Shown one piece after another: positions 1-6,721 of a stretch of DNA of 64,000 bases. How positions within the stretch are numbered: the first letter of the stretch is position 1; each line of letters starts with the position of its first letter. The notes beneath the pieces were generated by a model, which did not search any database, was not told the DNA's origin, and saw nothing but the letters and a program-made list of their open reading frames with translations. Made by a program: the position numbers and the translations under genes. The DNA is taken from the NCBI RefSeq assembly GCF_900163545.1, contig NZ_FUHW01000024.1, positions 23,546 to 87,545 on the forward strand. Reading direction: 5' to 3'. This DNA is from Arthrobacter rhombi. Lineage in GTDB: Bacteria; Actinomycetota; Actinomycetes; Actinomycetales; Micrococcaceae.

Positions 1-1187
1 CCGGCCTCGTGCTCGGATTTTGCCCTCACGTCCAGCAACAGGGCCTTGTCGAAGTCGGCGACCTCATCCGGCTGCACCAATCTCGGTGTGTGGTGTGGCA
101 GGCCCTCGATGCTGGTGACATAGCCGGAGACGTCGTCGATGCCCACCCGGATCAGGTGGTCCCACATCGCCTGGGCCGATGCGGGACCGTCGGCCAACAG
201 GACCAGCGGGCGCCGGTCACGTTCGGGGTCGATGGCCCAGGCACCATAGGTGGCCATGGATTTGATCGCCGGGATGTTCACCGATCCGGCGACCGTGCCC
301 CGATGGACGTCGGTCTGGGACCGGGTGTCCACGAAGGTCGCCTCGTTGGCGGCCAGCCAGGCGGCGACCTGCGCCGCGTCGAGCTCGGCCAACGGCTGGC
401 GTTCCCCCAGGACCGCCGGGCCGGCGAGGTTCTGGCGCTTCATGCGTCCGAAGTATGCCGGGGCGTCGGGCTGGCCCTCGAGCAATTCGGCGACGAAGCC
501 TTCCTCATCGTCGGCTTCCAGGTATTTGCCCCACCAGGCGTTGAGTCGTTCATAGCCCACGGTGCTGGAGGGAACGGCGCCCAGGGCCTTGCCGCAGGCG
601 CTGCCGGCCCCATGTGCCGGGTGAACCTGGACATGGTCGGGCAGGGTGAGGAATCGATCCCGCAGGCTGGCGAACATCTGTTGCGCCCCGATGAACCGGG
701 TGTCCACGCCGCCGGCTGCCTCGTCGAGCAGATCGGGGCGGCCCAGATCTCCACAGAACACGAAGTCGCCGGTCAGGGCGTAACCCGGGTCCTGGGAGAA
801 GGCACCATCGGTGACCAGGAACATCAGGTGCTCCGGGGTGTGCCCCGGGGTATGGGCGGCGGTGAGCGTGATGTTGCCCAGGGTGATCGTTCCGCCGTCG
901 GTGAGCAGGCTGGCCTCGAAGTCATAGAGCCAGTCGGGTCCGCCCTCGCCGGAAACATACATGGTGGCCCCGGTATCCGCCGCCAGTTCGCGGGTCCCCG
1001 AGAGGTAGTCGGCGTGGACGTGGGTTTCGGTCACCGCGACGATCTTCAGGCCGTTGGCCGCGGCGATCCGGTGGTAGACGTCGGTATCGCGTCGGGCGTC
1101 GATGACCACTGCCTCCCCGTTGGACTGGCAGCCGATGACGTAGCTGGCCTGGGCCAGATCGGTGTCGTAGATGCGTTCAAAGAACAC
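1..1187 (-). CDS. MBL-fold persulfide dioxygenase-like protein with rhodanese domains (3' end outside window)
   Basis: The gene starts at a GTG (1187) with AAGGAG seven bases upstream and runs off the left edge, so at least 395 residues are visible. The N-terminal metallo-beta-lactamase fold shows THVHAD (His56, His58, Asp60), then HTPGHTPEH and a GDFVFCGDLGRPD stretch, as in ETHE1-type persulfide dioxygenases. A rhodanese-like domain follows (FVDTRSQTDVHRGTVAGS), and a second rhodanese begins at the edge (LLLDVRAKSEHEAG). In the first rhodanese domain the usual catalytic Cys loop reads LVLLADGPASA, so that domain looks catalytically dead. This layout matches known dioxygenase-rhodanese fusions such as staphylococcal CstB. 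It lies 33 bases after the sulfide:quinone oxidoreductase gene on the same strand, so it probably oxidises the persulfide that enzyme makes. The family is clear; the substrate is inferred. Confidence 0.88.
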   Translation of the reverse strand, partial: MFFERIYDTDLAQASYVIGCQSNGEAVVIDARRDTDVYHRIAAANGLKIVAVTETHVHADYLSGTRELAADTGATMYVSGEGGPDWLYDFEASLLTDGGTITLGNITLTAAHTPGHTPEHLMFLVTDGAFSQDPGYALTGDFVFCGDLGRPDLLDEAAGGVDTRFIGAQQMFASLRDRFLTLPDHVQVHPAHGAGSACGKALGAVPSSTVGYERLNAWWGKYLEADDEEGFVAELLEGQPDAPAYFGRMKRQNLAGPAVLGERQPLAELDAAQVAAWLAANEATFVDTRSQTDVHRGTVAGSVNIPAIKSMATYGAWAIDPERDRRPLVLLADGPASAQAMWDHLIRVGIDDVSGYVTSIEGLPHHTPRLVQPDEVADFDKALLLDVRAKSEHEA

Positions 1188-1220
1188 GTGTGCGCTCCTT
1201 AATGGTGGCGGGGGCCCGCA

Positions 1221-2417
1221 TCAGGCGCGGCCCTTGAGGATGAGGTTCCAGTACATGAACGGCAGCCCGTAACGCTTGAGATACCACATGTCCTTGCGTT
1301 CATGGGTGGTGTCGATGAACGGGATGCTCGGCGCCGGACGCATGCTGTAGTCGAATTCGGCCAGCAGCATCGTGTGCCGGGAGGTGGTCAGCGGGCAGGA
1401 GGCATAACCCCCGTAGCTGGCCGACGGCGTCTTGCCGGTCATCGCGGCCAGCAGGTTCTTCACCAGCACCGGTGCCTGCTTGCGAATGGCCGCCCCGGTT
1501 TTGGAGTTCGGGCTCGAGCCGGCGTCGCCCAGGGCGAAGACCTCCGGATATTTGGTGTGCCGCAGCGTGTTCTTGTCGATCGCCACGTAGCCGGCAGGGT
1601 TGTCCGGGTCGGCCAGAGCGCTGTTCTTGAGCCAATCCGGCGCCGACTGTGGGGGCACCGCATGGAGGAAGTCGTAACCGAGGTCTTCGCTGGCTTCGGT
1701 GGTGTTGTTGCGCACCGAGACGGTTTTGGCCTCCGCGTCGATGGAGGTGACTTCGCTGGAAAAACGGACTTCAATACCGTAGTCGGCGACGACCCGGTCG
1801 AGTTCGTCGGAGAATTCCTTGACCCCGAACATCCCGGGTGTCGGCAGGACCAACACCATGCGGATAGCGTCCAGGACCCCTTGTTCACGCCAGTAGTCGG
1901 CGGCCAGGTAGGCGATCTTCTGGGGTGCCCCGGCACATTTGATCGGTCCGGCCGGCATGGTGAACACCGCGGTGCCCGAGCGCAGGGCGCGGATCATGTT
2001 CCAGGTCTTGGGGGCCAACTCGAAGCGGTAATTGCTCGACACCGCGGGGGTCTCCAGGGCTTCGGACAGGCCGGGTAGCTGGTCCCAGTCGAGCTGGATG
2101 CCGGGGCAGACCACGAGGTAGTCGTATCCGACGACGGCCCCGGAAGCGAGGGTGACGGTCTTCGCCTCGGGATTGGTTTCCGTGGCGGCGTCCTTGATCC
2201 AGGCGACGCCCTGGGGCATCACCGAGGCCTGGTGCCTGACGGATTCCTTCGCCGGGGCCCGTCCACCGCCGACCAGGGTCCATAGCGGCTGGTAGTAGTG
2301 CTGGTCGCTGGGTTCGACGACGGCGATGTCGTCCTGACCGGCGTGGCGCAGCCGGGCGGCCACGCTCAGTCCGGCGTTGCCGCCGCCGATGATCACGATG
2401 CGATGGTGCAGGCCCAT
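1221..2417 (-). CDS. Sulfide:quinone oxidoreductase (SQR-like FAD flavoprotein)
   Basis: This 398-residue flavoprotein has an N-terminal Rossmann motif GGGNAG (residues 11-16), HYYQPLWTLVGGG near residue 40, and KCAGAPQKIAYLAADYW around Cys161. The last motif is characteristic of SQOR-type sulfide:quinone oxidoreductases, which transfer electrons from sulfide to membrane quinone and form persulfide. A second conserved Cys sits in ASCPLTT near the C-terminus, and the protein ends in a hydrophobic tail (FMYWNLILKGRA) suited to membrane contact. I chose the ATG at 2417 because GGAG precedes it by nine bases and the FAD motif then begins at the usual distance; an ATG at 2498 would add 27 residues. 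It is transcribed into the persulfide dioxygenase gene and preceded by a GntR/UTRA regulator and a palindrome at 2504. Confidence 0.88.
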   Translation of the reverse strand: MGLHHRIVIIGGGNAGLSVAARLRHAGQDDIAVVEPSDQHYYQPLWTLVGGGRAPAKESVRHQASVMPQGVAWIKDAATETNPEAKTVTLASGAVVGYDYLVVCPGIQLDWDQLPGLSEALETPAVSSNYRFELAPKTWNMIRALRSGTAVFTMPAGPIKCAGAPQKIAYLAADYWREQGVLDAIRMVLVLPTPGMFGVKEFSDELDRVVADYGIEVRFSSEVTSIDAEAKTVSVRNNTTEASEDLGYDFLHAVPPQSAPDWLKNSALADPDNPAGYVAIDKNTLRHTKYPEVFALGDAGSSPNSKTGAAIRKQAPVLVKNLLAAMTGKTPSASYGGYASCPLTTSRHTMLLAEFDYSMRPAPSIPFIDTTHERKDMWYLKRYGLPFMYWNLILKGRA

Positions 2418-2503
2418 ATGAAACGTCTCCACTTCGTTCGGCTCTGCCCGCCGGATGTGGCATACGGCGGGGAAGCGCCGGGGATCACAGCACCTCATGA
2501 CCT

Positions 2504-2517
2504 AATGTACGTACATT
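2504..2517. promoter_or_regulatory. Perfect 14-bp palindrome upstream of SQR, candidate GntR operator
   Basis: AATGTACGTACATT is a perfect palindrome about 87 bases upstream of the SQR start and between the GntR/UTRA gene and SQR. HutC/FarR-type GntR proteins usually bind short GT-N-AC palindromes, and this core (TGTACGTACA) fits that style. It is the likely operator through which the adjacent regulator controls the sulfide genes. The site is seen directly; the assignment is inferred. Confidence 0.6.
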
Positions 2518-2576
2518 TACCGTTGAGGGGAAGCCCCTGGGCGGCGAGGATGATCGAGAGGCCGGGCTCCGCCGGT

Positions 2577-3326
2577 TCAGCGCCCGGCCGCAGGGGCCGC
2601 GGGATACGAGGTGGTGACGGTGAAACGGTCCCCCCGGATGAGGGTTTCGCGCCACTCCACTGCTTGTTCCCCGGCCAGGCCGAGACGTTCGATGAAGAAG
2701 ACAGCCGTCCCGGCAGGGCAGGCCAGGCGCCGGGACTGCTGCGCATCGGCGGCCAGGGCGTGCAGGGTTTCGTGTCCGGCGCTCAGGGTGATCGAACATT
2801 TGCGGCGCAGCACCTCGTAGAGGGCGGTATGGCTCAGGTCGGCGCCCAGGACCGGGGCCGCGACGTTTGCGGGCAGCCAGGTGTCGTCTACGGCGATGAC
2901 ATCGCGGTCCGCATAGCGGGTTCGGGAGATGAAGACGAGGTCGGCGTCGGCGTCCAGGCCCAGGTGCGCGGCCGCCGTAGCGGACCGGCGCAGTTCGGCG
3001 ATTTCGACGACGCTGCGCTGGGTCATGCCGGCATTTTCGACGGCGGCGAAGAGGCTGTAGACGGGGCCGAAGCGCTGTTCGTCGACGACGTTGACCACCG
3101 AGGACTGCCTACCCCGTTGGGCCGAGAGCAATCCGGCCCGACGCAGCGGTGCCAGGGCGGAACGAATCGTGGACCGGCTGACCTCGTATTCATCGGCCAG
3201 GGCCATTTCGCCGGGAAACCCGTCGGCGAATTCTCCGCGGCCGATCCGTTCCTGGAGCTGGTCCTGCACCGATTGCCACAGGGGGACCTTGCGCCCTGAT
3301 CGATCTCGCTGCCCGGTGGCCATCAT
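2577..3326 (-). CDS. GntR family transcriptional regulator with UTRA domain
   Basis: A 249-residue protein with an N-terminal winged helix (PLWQSVQDQLQERI, then EVSRSTIRSALAPLRRAGLL) and a C-terminal UTRA effector domain (TWLPANVAAPVLG, ending ETLIRGDRFTVTT). That places it in the HutC/FarR branch of GntR regulators, which bind small ligands in the UTRA domain. Two ATG codons in tandem (3326 and 3323) follow GAGGCGGGGAG; I give the first. It lies upstream of SQR on the same strand, with a perfect palindrome between them, so it probably represses or senses for the sulfide module. The ligand cannot be read from the sequence. Confidence 0.85.
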   Translation of the reverse strand: MMATGQRDRSGRKVPLWQSVQDQLQERIGRGEFADGFPGEMALADEYEVSRSTIRSALAPLRRAGLLSAQRGRQSSVVNVVDEQRFGPVYSLFAAVENAGMTQRSVVEIAELRRSATAAAHLGLDADADLVFISRTRYADRDVIAVDDTWLPANVAAPVLGADLSHTALYEVLRRKCSITLSAGHETLHALAADAQQSRRLACPAGTAVFFIERLGLAGEQAVEWRETLIRGDRFTVTTSYPAAPAAGR

Positions 3327-3435
3327 CTCCCCGCCTCGCTGTCTGGGGTGCCGGCCGGATGCCGGACGCGTGGCCGCCAGGTCTTGACCAGCCACTCCCG
3401 TGACCGATGCTATCGCGGGGCAGCCGTCGAGGACG

Positions 3436-3783
3436 TCAGATGCGGACGTAAGCGGCGCCGTCGCCCTGCCGTCGGGCCAGGTGGGCAATGGCGGCAGGAA
3501 CGACCCGGACCCCGCCGGCCAGGCTCGCAGCGCCCACCGCTGCCGAGCGCAGGCTGTTGGCACATGCGCTGATCGCCACGTTTCCCGCTCCGGTCAGCTC
3601 CGCGACGCGCGCCGCGTCCTGGGCCGATGCCAGCAGTTGGGTCACCGCCGGGCCCTGGACAACGATCTCCACCTCGGCCCCAGGTAATTCGTCCAGGGCA
3701 TTGGCGGCGACCTTCAACGCCGTGGCCAGGTCGGGGAACGGTGCCTGTCCCGGACCTGCCAGATGCAGCAGCAGGGCGCTCAC
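3436..3783 (-). CDS. DsrE-family sulfur relay-like protein
   Basis: A small 115-residue alpha/beta protein of the DsrE/DsrF type. An LLLHLAGPGQ start is followed by helix-rich sequence, EVEIVVQGPAV, and a single cysteine in AISACANSLRSA, where DsrE-like proteins often carry the sulfur-handling Cys. The start is a GTG at 3783 with AGGAG upstream. It overlaps the stop of the CcdA gene in a GTGA, so the two are translationally coupled. Proteins of this fold carry persulfide sulfur in sulfur oxidation and tRNA thiolation. Here it sits between a thiol-disulfide transporter and sulfide oxidation genes, which supports sulfur trafficking. Its partner is unknown. Confidence 0.75.
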   Translation of the reverse strand: MSALLLHLAGPGQAPFPDLATALKVAANALDELPGAEVEIVVQGPAVTQLLASAQDAARVAELTGAGNVAISACANSLRSAAVGAASLAGGVRVVPAAIAHLARRQGDGAAYVRI

Positions 3784-4745
3784 GGTGTCTCCTGTCCCGC
3801 GGCGCCGGCAGCGCGCTCGCACGGCCGGCCCGAAGCAACCTCCTGCGGGCCGGCGTCATGTGATCCGGCGTCACGTGAGTCGACGTCGCTCCGGGGGCTT
3901 TCGTCGTGTCCTGATGCTTCGGCCTGCAGGTGACGGCGAACCGCCACGACCCACCAGCCCAAGAGCACCAGTCCCAGCAGTGCCGGCCAGGCCCAGCCCG
4001 GTAGCGCCGCATCAATGGAGCTGGCCGCTGCGGAGATCTGGTCCATCAGCGAAGCGGAGATCAGTTCATTGGAGGTCACGAGTCCTCCGGTGGCCAGCAT
4101 GATGACCCCGACGGCCACGGTGACCACTCCGGCGATCAGCATATTGGTGTTGAAACGGAATCTGCCCAGGGACAGGGTCCGGCCGCGCAGCCAGCCGGCC
4201 TTGAAGGCCCCGGTCCTGCGGATGATGCCGGCCACTGCCAGCACCGGGATCACCATGCCCAGGGCATACATGGCCAACAGCAGGCCTCCCGAAACGGCGC
4301 TGCCTTGGGCCAACACGAGCGTGAGGATCGCCCCCAGCACGGGGCCGGTGCAGAATCCTGCCACGCCGGCGGCGGTGCCCAAGAGGACTGCCCCACCCAG
4401 CGACGGGGTCGCCGGACCCTTGCGACGGGCCCAGTTCGGCAGCAATCTGCTGACGTCGAATCCCCCGCCGAGGATCTGCACGAGGCCCAGGGCGATAATG
4501 ACCCAGGCGGCGACGACGATCAGGGCCCGGCGGTCCACCGAGATGGTGCCTCCGAGCCAGCCGATGCCCAGGCCGAGCGGGACCAGGGTGGCGAGCATGC
4601 CGATCAGGAAGGCCAACCCCAGGGCCGAGAGCCTGCGGGTGGAGGTTGCCGCGTGGGCGAAGAACGCCGGAAGGAGCAGGGCGTTACAGGGACTGAACAG
4701 CCCCAGCACTCCCCCGACGAAGGCAAAGACCAGTCCTGCTTCCAT
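3780..4745 (-). CDS. CcdA/DsbD-like thiol-disulfide membrane transporter
   Basis: A 321-residue integral membrane protein with six predicted hydrophobic segments. The first carries LFSPCNALLLPAFF and the fourth GVAGFCTGPVLG; these paired cysteines are the hallmark of CcdA/DsbD-type proteins that carry reducing equivalents across the membrane. A non-conserved charged tail (residues about 275-321, rich in Asp, Ser and Gly) follows the last segment. The ATG directly abuts the TAG stop of the upstream DsbA-like gene, and its own stop overlaps the DsrE start. It most likely exchanges electrons with the adjacent membrane-anchored CPYC protein rather than serving cytochrome c maturation, since no cytochrome c genes are nearby. 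Confidence 0.85.
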   Translation of the reverse strand: MEAGLVFAFVGGVLGLFSPCNALLLPAFFAHAATSTRRLSALGLAFLIGMLATLVPLGLGIGWLGGTISVDRRALIVVAAWVIIALGLVQILGGGFDVSRLLPNWARRKGPATPSLGGAVLLGTAAGVAGFCTGPVLGAILTLVLAQGSAVSGGLLLAMYALGMVIPVLAVAGIIRRTGAFKAGWLRGRTLSLGRFRFNTNMLIAGVVTVAVGVIMLATGGLVTSNELISASLMDQISAAASSIDAALPGWAWPALLGLVLLGWWVVAVRRHLQAEASGHDESPRSDVDSRDAGSHDAGPQEVASGRPCERAAGAAGQETP

Positions 4746-5552
4746 CTACTGATCGTCCTTCTCGGCGGCCTTGATTTCCTTGTCAATGGCCTCGATGAAG
4801 TTCTCGGTGGGCTGGGCGCCGACGAAGGGGGTCTTATTGAGCAGGAAGGACGGGGTGCTGGTCACACCCAGTTCCATGGCTTCGTCGATGTTCTGCTGGA
4901 CGACGTCGGGGGCGTGGACCCCGTTCATGTCCTTGATGAGCTGATCGCCATCCATCCCGAGTTTCTCGGCGGTGGCCTTCAGGTTCTTATCCTCGAAGGC
5001 GGAGGCCTTGGCAATTTTGCCGCCCTTGGACATCTCCTCATGGAAGTCGAGGTAGCCGTCTTGCATGGCTGCCGCCTGGGCGGCTTCGGCGGCCTTCAGG
5101 GACTCATCACCGAAGATGTCCAGATCGCGCCATTCAATGCGCAGCTTTCCGGTTTCGACGTATTTGTCCATCAGGGTCGGCAGTGTGTTGGCCGTCCACT
5201 TGGCGCAGTACGGGCATTGGAAGTCCGAATAGGCCACCATGACCACCGGAGCATCCACGTCACCCACGGCGGTGGGGTCTTCGGGGTCCACGCGGGCCAT
5301 ATCGGGGACCTCCACCTCCTCGCCCGGCGCTTGCTGCTGCTGCGGTGGTTGCTGTTGTTCCTGCGGCGCGGCGTCCGGAGCCGGCTCGGAGGCGGCGCCA
5401 TTGCCGAAGGGCAGCTGGATGCCGATCAGCAGGCCGATGATCAGGGCCACGGGGATCGGGATGATCCACACCCAGGGCAGTTTCCTGCTCCTGGCTCCGT
5501 GATTCCGGCGGGCCGGTGTCGACGGATCGTCGGGCACTGGTGTTTCAGGCAT
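4746..5552 (-). CDS. Membrane-anchored DsbA-family thioredoxin-fold oxidoreductase
   Basis: A 268-residue protein with a basic N-terminus, one transmembrane helix (about residues 26-46), a Gln/Pro-rich linker (about 60-80) and a thioredoxin-like domain carrying CPYC (Cys113 and Cys116) in YSDFQCPYCAKW. The cis-Pro loop TSTPSFLLN lies near the C-terminus. This is the DsbA/DsbG-like layout of actinobacterial envelope thiol oxidoreductases. It is the first gene of a three-gene operon with CcdA and DsrE, and its promoter region contains two BlaI-like operators shared with divergent genes. It probably keeps extracytoplasmic protein thiols or persulfides in balance; the substrate is not known. Confidence 0.87.
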   Translation of the reverse strand: MPETPVPDDPSTPARRNHGARSRKLPWVWIIPIPVALIIGLLIGIQLPFGNGAASEPAPDAAPQEQQQPPQQQQAPGEEVEVPDMARVDPEDPTAVGDVDAPVVMVAYSDFQCPYCAKWTANTLPTLMDKYVETGKLRIEWRDLDIFGDESLKAAEAAQAAAMQDGYLDFHEEMSKGGKIAKASAFEDKNLKATAEKLGMDGDQLIKDMNGVHAPDVVQQNIDEAMELGVTSTPSFLLNKTPFVGAQPTENFIEAIDKEIKAAEKDDQ

Positions 5553-5578
5553 GGGGGTGCTGCTTTCGATCGATTAGT

Positions 5579-5595
5579 TACTATGTTGCATAGTA
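5579..5595. promoter_or_regulatory. BlaI-like operator 1 (TACTATG-N3-CATAGTA)
   Basis: A perfect inverted repeat, TACTATG, three bases, CATAGTA, lies between the dsbA-like operon and the divergent CPVCN/BlaI genes. Its architecture is the same as the second repeat at 5598-5618. BlaI/MecI/CopY winged-helix repressors bind symmetric sites rich in TACTA/TAGTA, and a BlaI gene is the last gene of the divergent unit. It probably controls both directions. Confidence 0.72.
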
Positions 5596-5597
5596 TC

Positions 5598-5618
5598 TCT
5601 ACTATCCTTGATAGTAGA
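5598..5618. promoter_or_regulatory. BlaI-like operator 2 (TCTACTATC-N3-GATAGTAGA)
   Basis: A perfect inverted repeat with nine-base arms and a three-base spacer. It shares the core TACTAT-N5-ATAGTA with operator 1. The two centres are 21 bp apart, about two helical turns, so two dimers would sit on the same DNA face. A TTGCAT-N17-TGATAG promoter-like pair reads rightward through both sites, so binding should block transcription. Confidence 0.72.
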
Positions 5619-5765
5619 TAGAGCGGCGACGATCAAGTTTTCCGTTCAACATCACAGACCAGCCCAGGAGCCAGAACCCATGTCACGCCCCTCACGACCG
5701 CGCATCGGCCTCACACGCCGCTTCACGTTGGCCGCGACCGCCCTGCGGTACTGGGGGCCCCGGCA

Positions 5766-6242
5766 ATGGGTCATCTCAGCCGTCGGGCCCTGGCCATCGG
5801 CGTGCTGCTCGGCGTGGCCACCGTCCTGATCCCCAACGACTTCTTCACCCGGGACATCGCCCCGACGGCATGGAATCGTCCGGTGTGGATGGTGACCTCC
5901 TTGCTGTCCGGACTGTTGATCGGCAGCTATGTCAGTGCCCGCGGAGCGCCTGCGGCACCGGAAAACCCGTCAACCGATAGCGGCTCGCGGTGGGGATTGG
6001 CCGGTGGGCTGCTGGCCTGGTTCGCCATCGGCTGCCCGGTCTGCAATAAAATTGCCCTCCTGGCCTTGGGCTACTCCGGCGCCTTGGCCTACTTCGCCCC
6101 CTTGCAGCCCTGGATGGCCGGGCTGGCCCTGGTCATGACCTTCGGCGCCGTGATCTTCCGCCTCTCGGGGCAGGTCGAATGCCCGGTGTCCATCCCCCGG
6201 GCCGAGTCACCGCAGGAAGCAGTGGAAAGGACCCAAGCATGA
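5766..6242 (+). CDS. Small membrane protein with CPVCN motif, N-terminus frameshifted
   Basis: The 158-residue frame has four hydrophobic segments. The third follows the motif AIGCPVCNKIALLALGYSG and then YFAPLQPWMAG, a conserved Cys pair at a membrane face as in small thiol-active membrane proteins. A well-placed AGGAG and ATG at 5680 open a different frame encoding RRFTLAATALRYWGPRQWVISAV. Inserting one G in the GGG at about 5788-5790 would join it seamlessly to ALAIGVLLGVATVL, giving 187 residues. So either the ATG at 5766 is used and the N-terminus is shortened, or a base was lost by mutation or sequencing error. It overlaps the BlaI start by ATGA. I do not know its function; context suggests thiol or sulfur handling. 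Confidence 0.65.
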   Translation: MGHLSRRALAIGVLLGVATVLIPNDFFTRDIAPTAWNRPVWMVTSLLSGLLIGSYVSARGAPAAPENPSTDSGSRWGLAGGLLAWFAIGCPVCNKIALLALGYSGALAYFAPLQPWMAGLALVMTFGAVIFRLSGQVECPVSIPRAESPQEAVERTQA

Positions 6243-6637
6243 GCACGACGACCGCCCAGGAAGCTGCCTTGCCTTTCGAACCGGGAGAGGCTCCGCAGGT
6301 GGGCACGCTGGAACGCCGGGTCCTGGATGTGCTGTGGAAGACCAAGCAGGCCCACACCACCCGCAGCGTCCTGGAGGTCCTCACCTCCGACGCTGCACCG
6401 CATCCCGCCTACACCACGGTGGCCACCGTCTTGGGGCATCTAGTGGATAAGCAGTTGGCCACCCGTGAACTGATCGGTCAGGTCTGGTCCTATACCGCCG
6501 CGTTGAGCGGCTGCGAGTTCTCCGCGGCCCATATGGTCAGGGCGTTGGGTGAAACCAATGACCGCCGCCGGTGTCTGGCCAGTTTCGCCACATCACTGGA
6601 TCCTGCCGACCGGGCCTACCTGAAATCGCTGCTGTAG
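6239..6637 (+). CDS. BlaI/MecI/CopY-family transcriptional repressor
   Basis: A 132-residue winged-helix protein. The DNA-binding region runs from LERRVLDVLWKTKQAHTTRSV through AYTTVATVLGHLVDKQLATRE, followed by a short helical dimerisation tail (residues about 95-132). That is the full domain order of BlaI-type repressors. Its ATG overlaps the stop of the CPVCN membrane protein (ATGA) with GGAAAGGA upstream. No BlaR-type membrane protease or beta-lactamase gene is nearby, so it probably does not control antibiotic resistance here. The twin TACTAT/ATAGTA operators in the divergent promoter make it the likely regulator of the DsbA-CcdA-DsrE operon and of its own unit. How it is induced is unknown; it has one cysteine (ALSGCEFS) that could be redox sensitive. 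Confidence 0.85.
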   Translation: MSTTTAQEAALPFEPGEAPQVGTLERRVLDVLWKTKQAHTTRSVLEVLTSDAAPHPAYTTVATVLGHLVDKQLATRELIGQVWSYTAALSGCEFSAAHMVRALGETNDRRRCLASFATSLDPADRAYLKSLL

Positions 6638-6704
6638 CCACCGAAACCGTGAGGATGCGTCCGCATCCGCCCCGCCTTGCTAAAATGGTACGGATCTTTT
6701 AACC

Positions 6705-6721
6705 CCTCACGTTAAGTGAGG
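6705..6721 (+). promoter_or_regulatory. Hairpin overlapping the GDPD start codon
   Basis: CCTCAC, five bases (GTTAA), then GTGAGG form a perfect six-base-pair stem. The GTG start of the glycerophosphodiesterase gene at 6716 is the first codon of the right arm. No good Shine-Dalgarno sequence lies upstream. The hairpin could limit initiation, or the site may be a protein operator. Confidence 0.35.

Noticed and set aside
5335..5372. CAG-type repeat encoding a Gln-rich linker in the DsbA-like gene
   Set aside because: A short low-complexity linker of the kind common in secreted actinobacterial proteins; the triplets are not uniform enough for a microsatellite.
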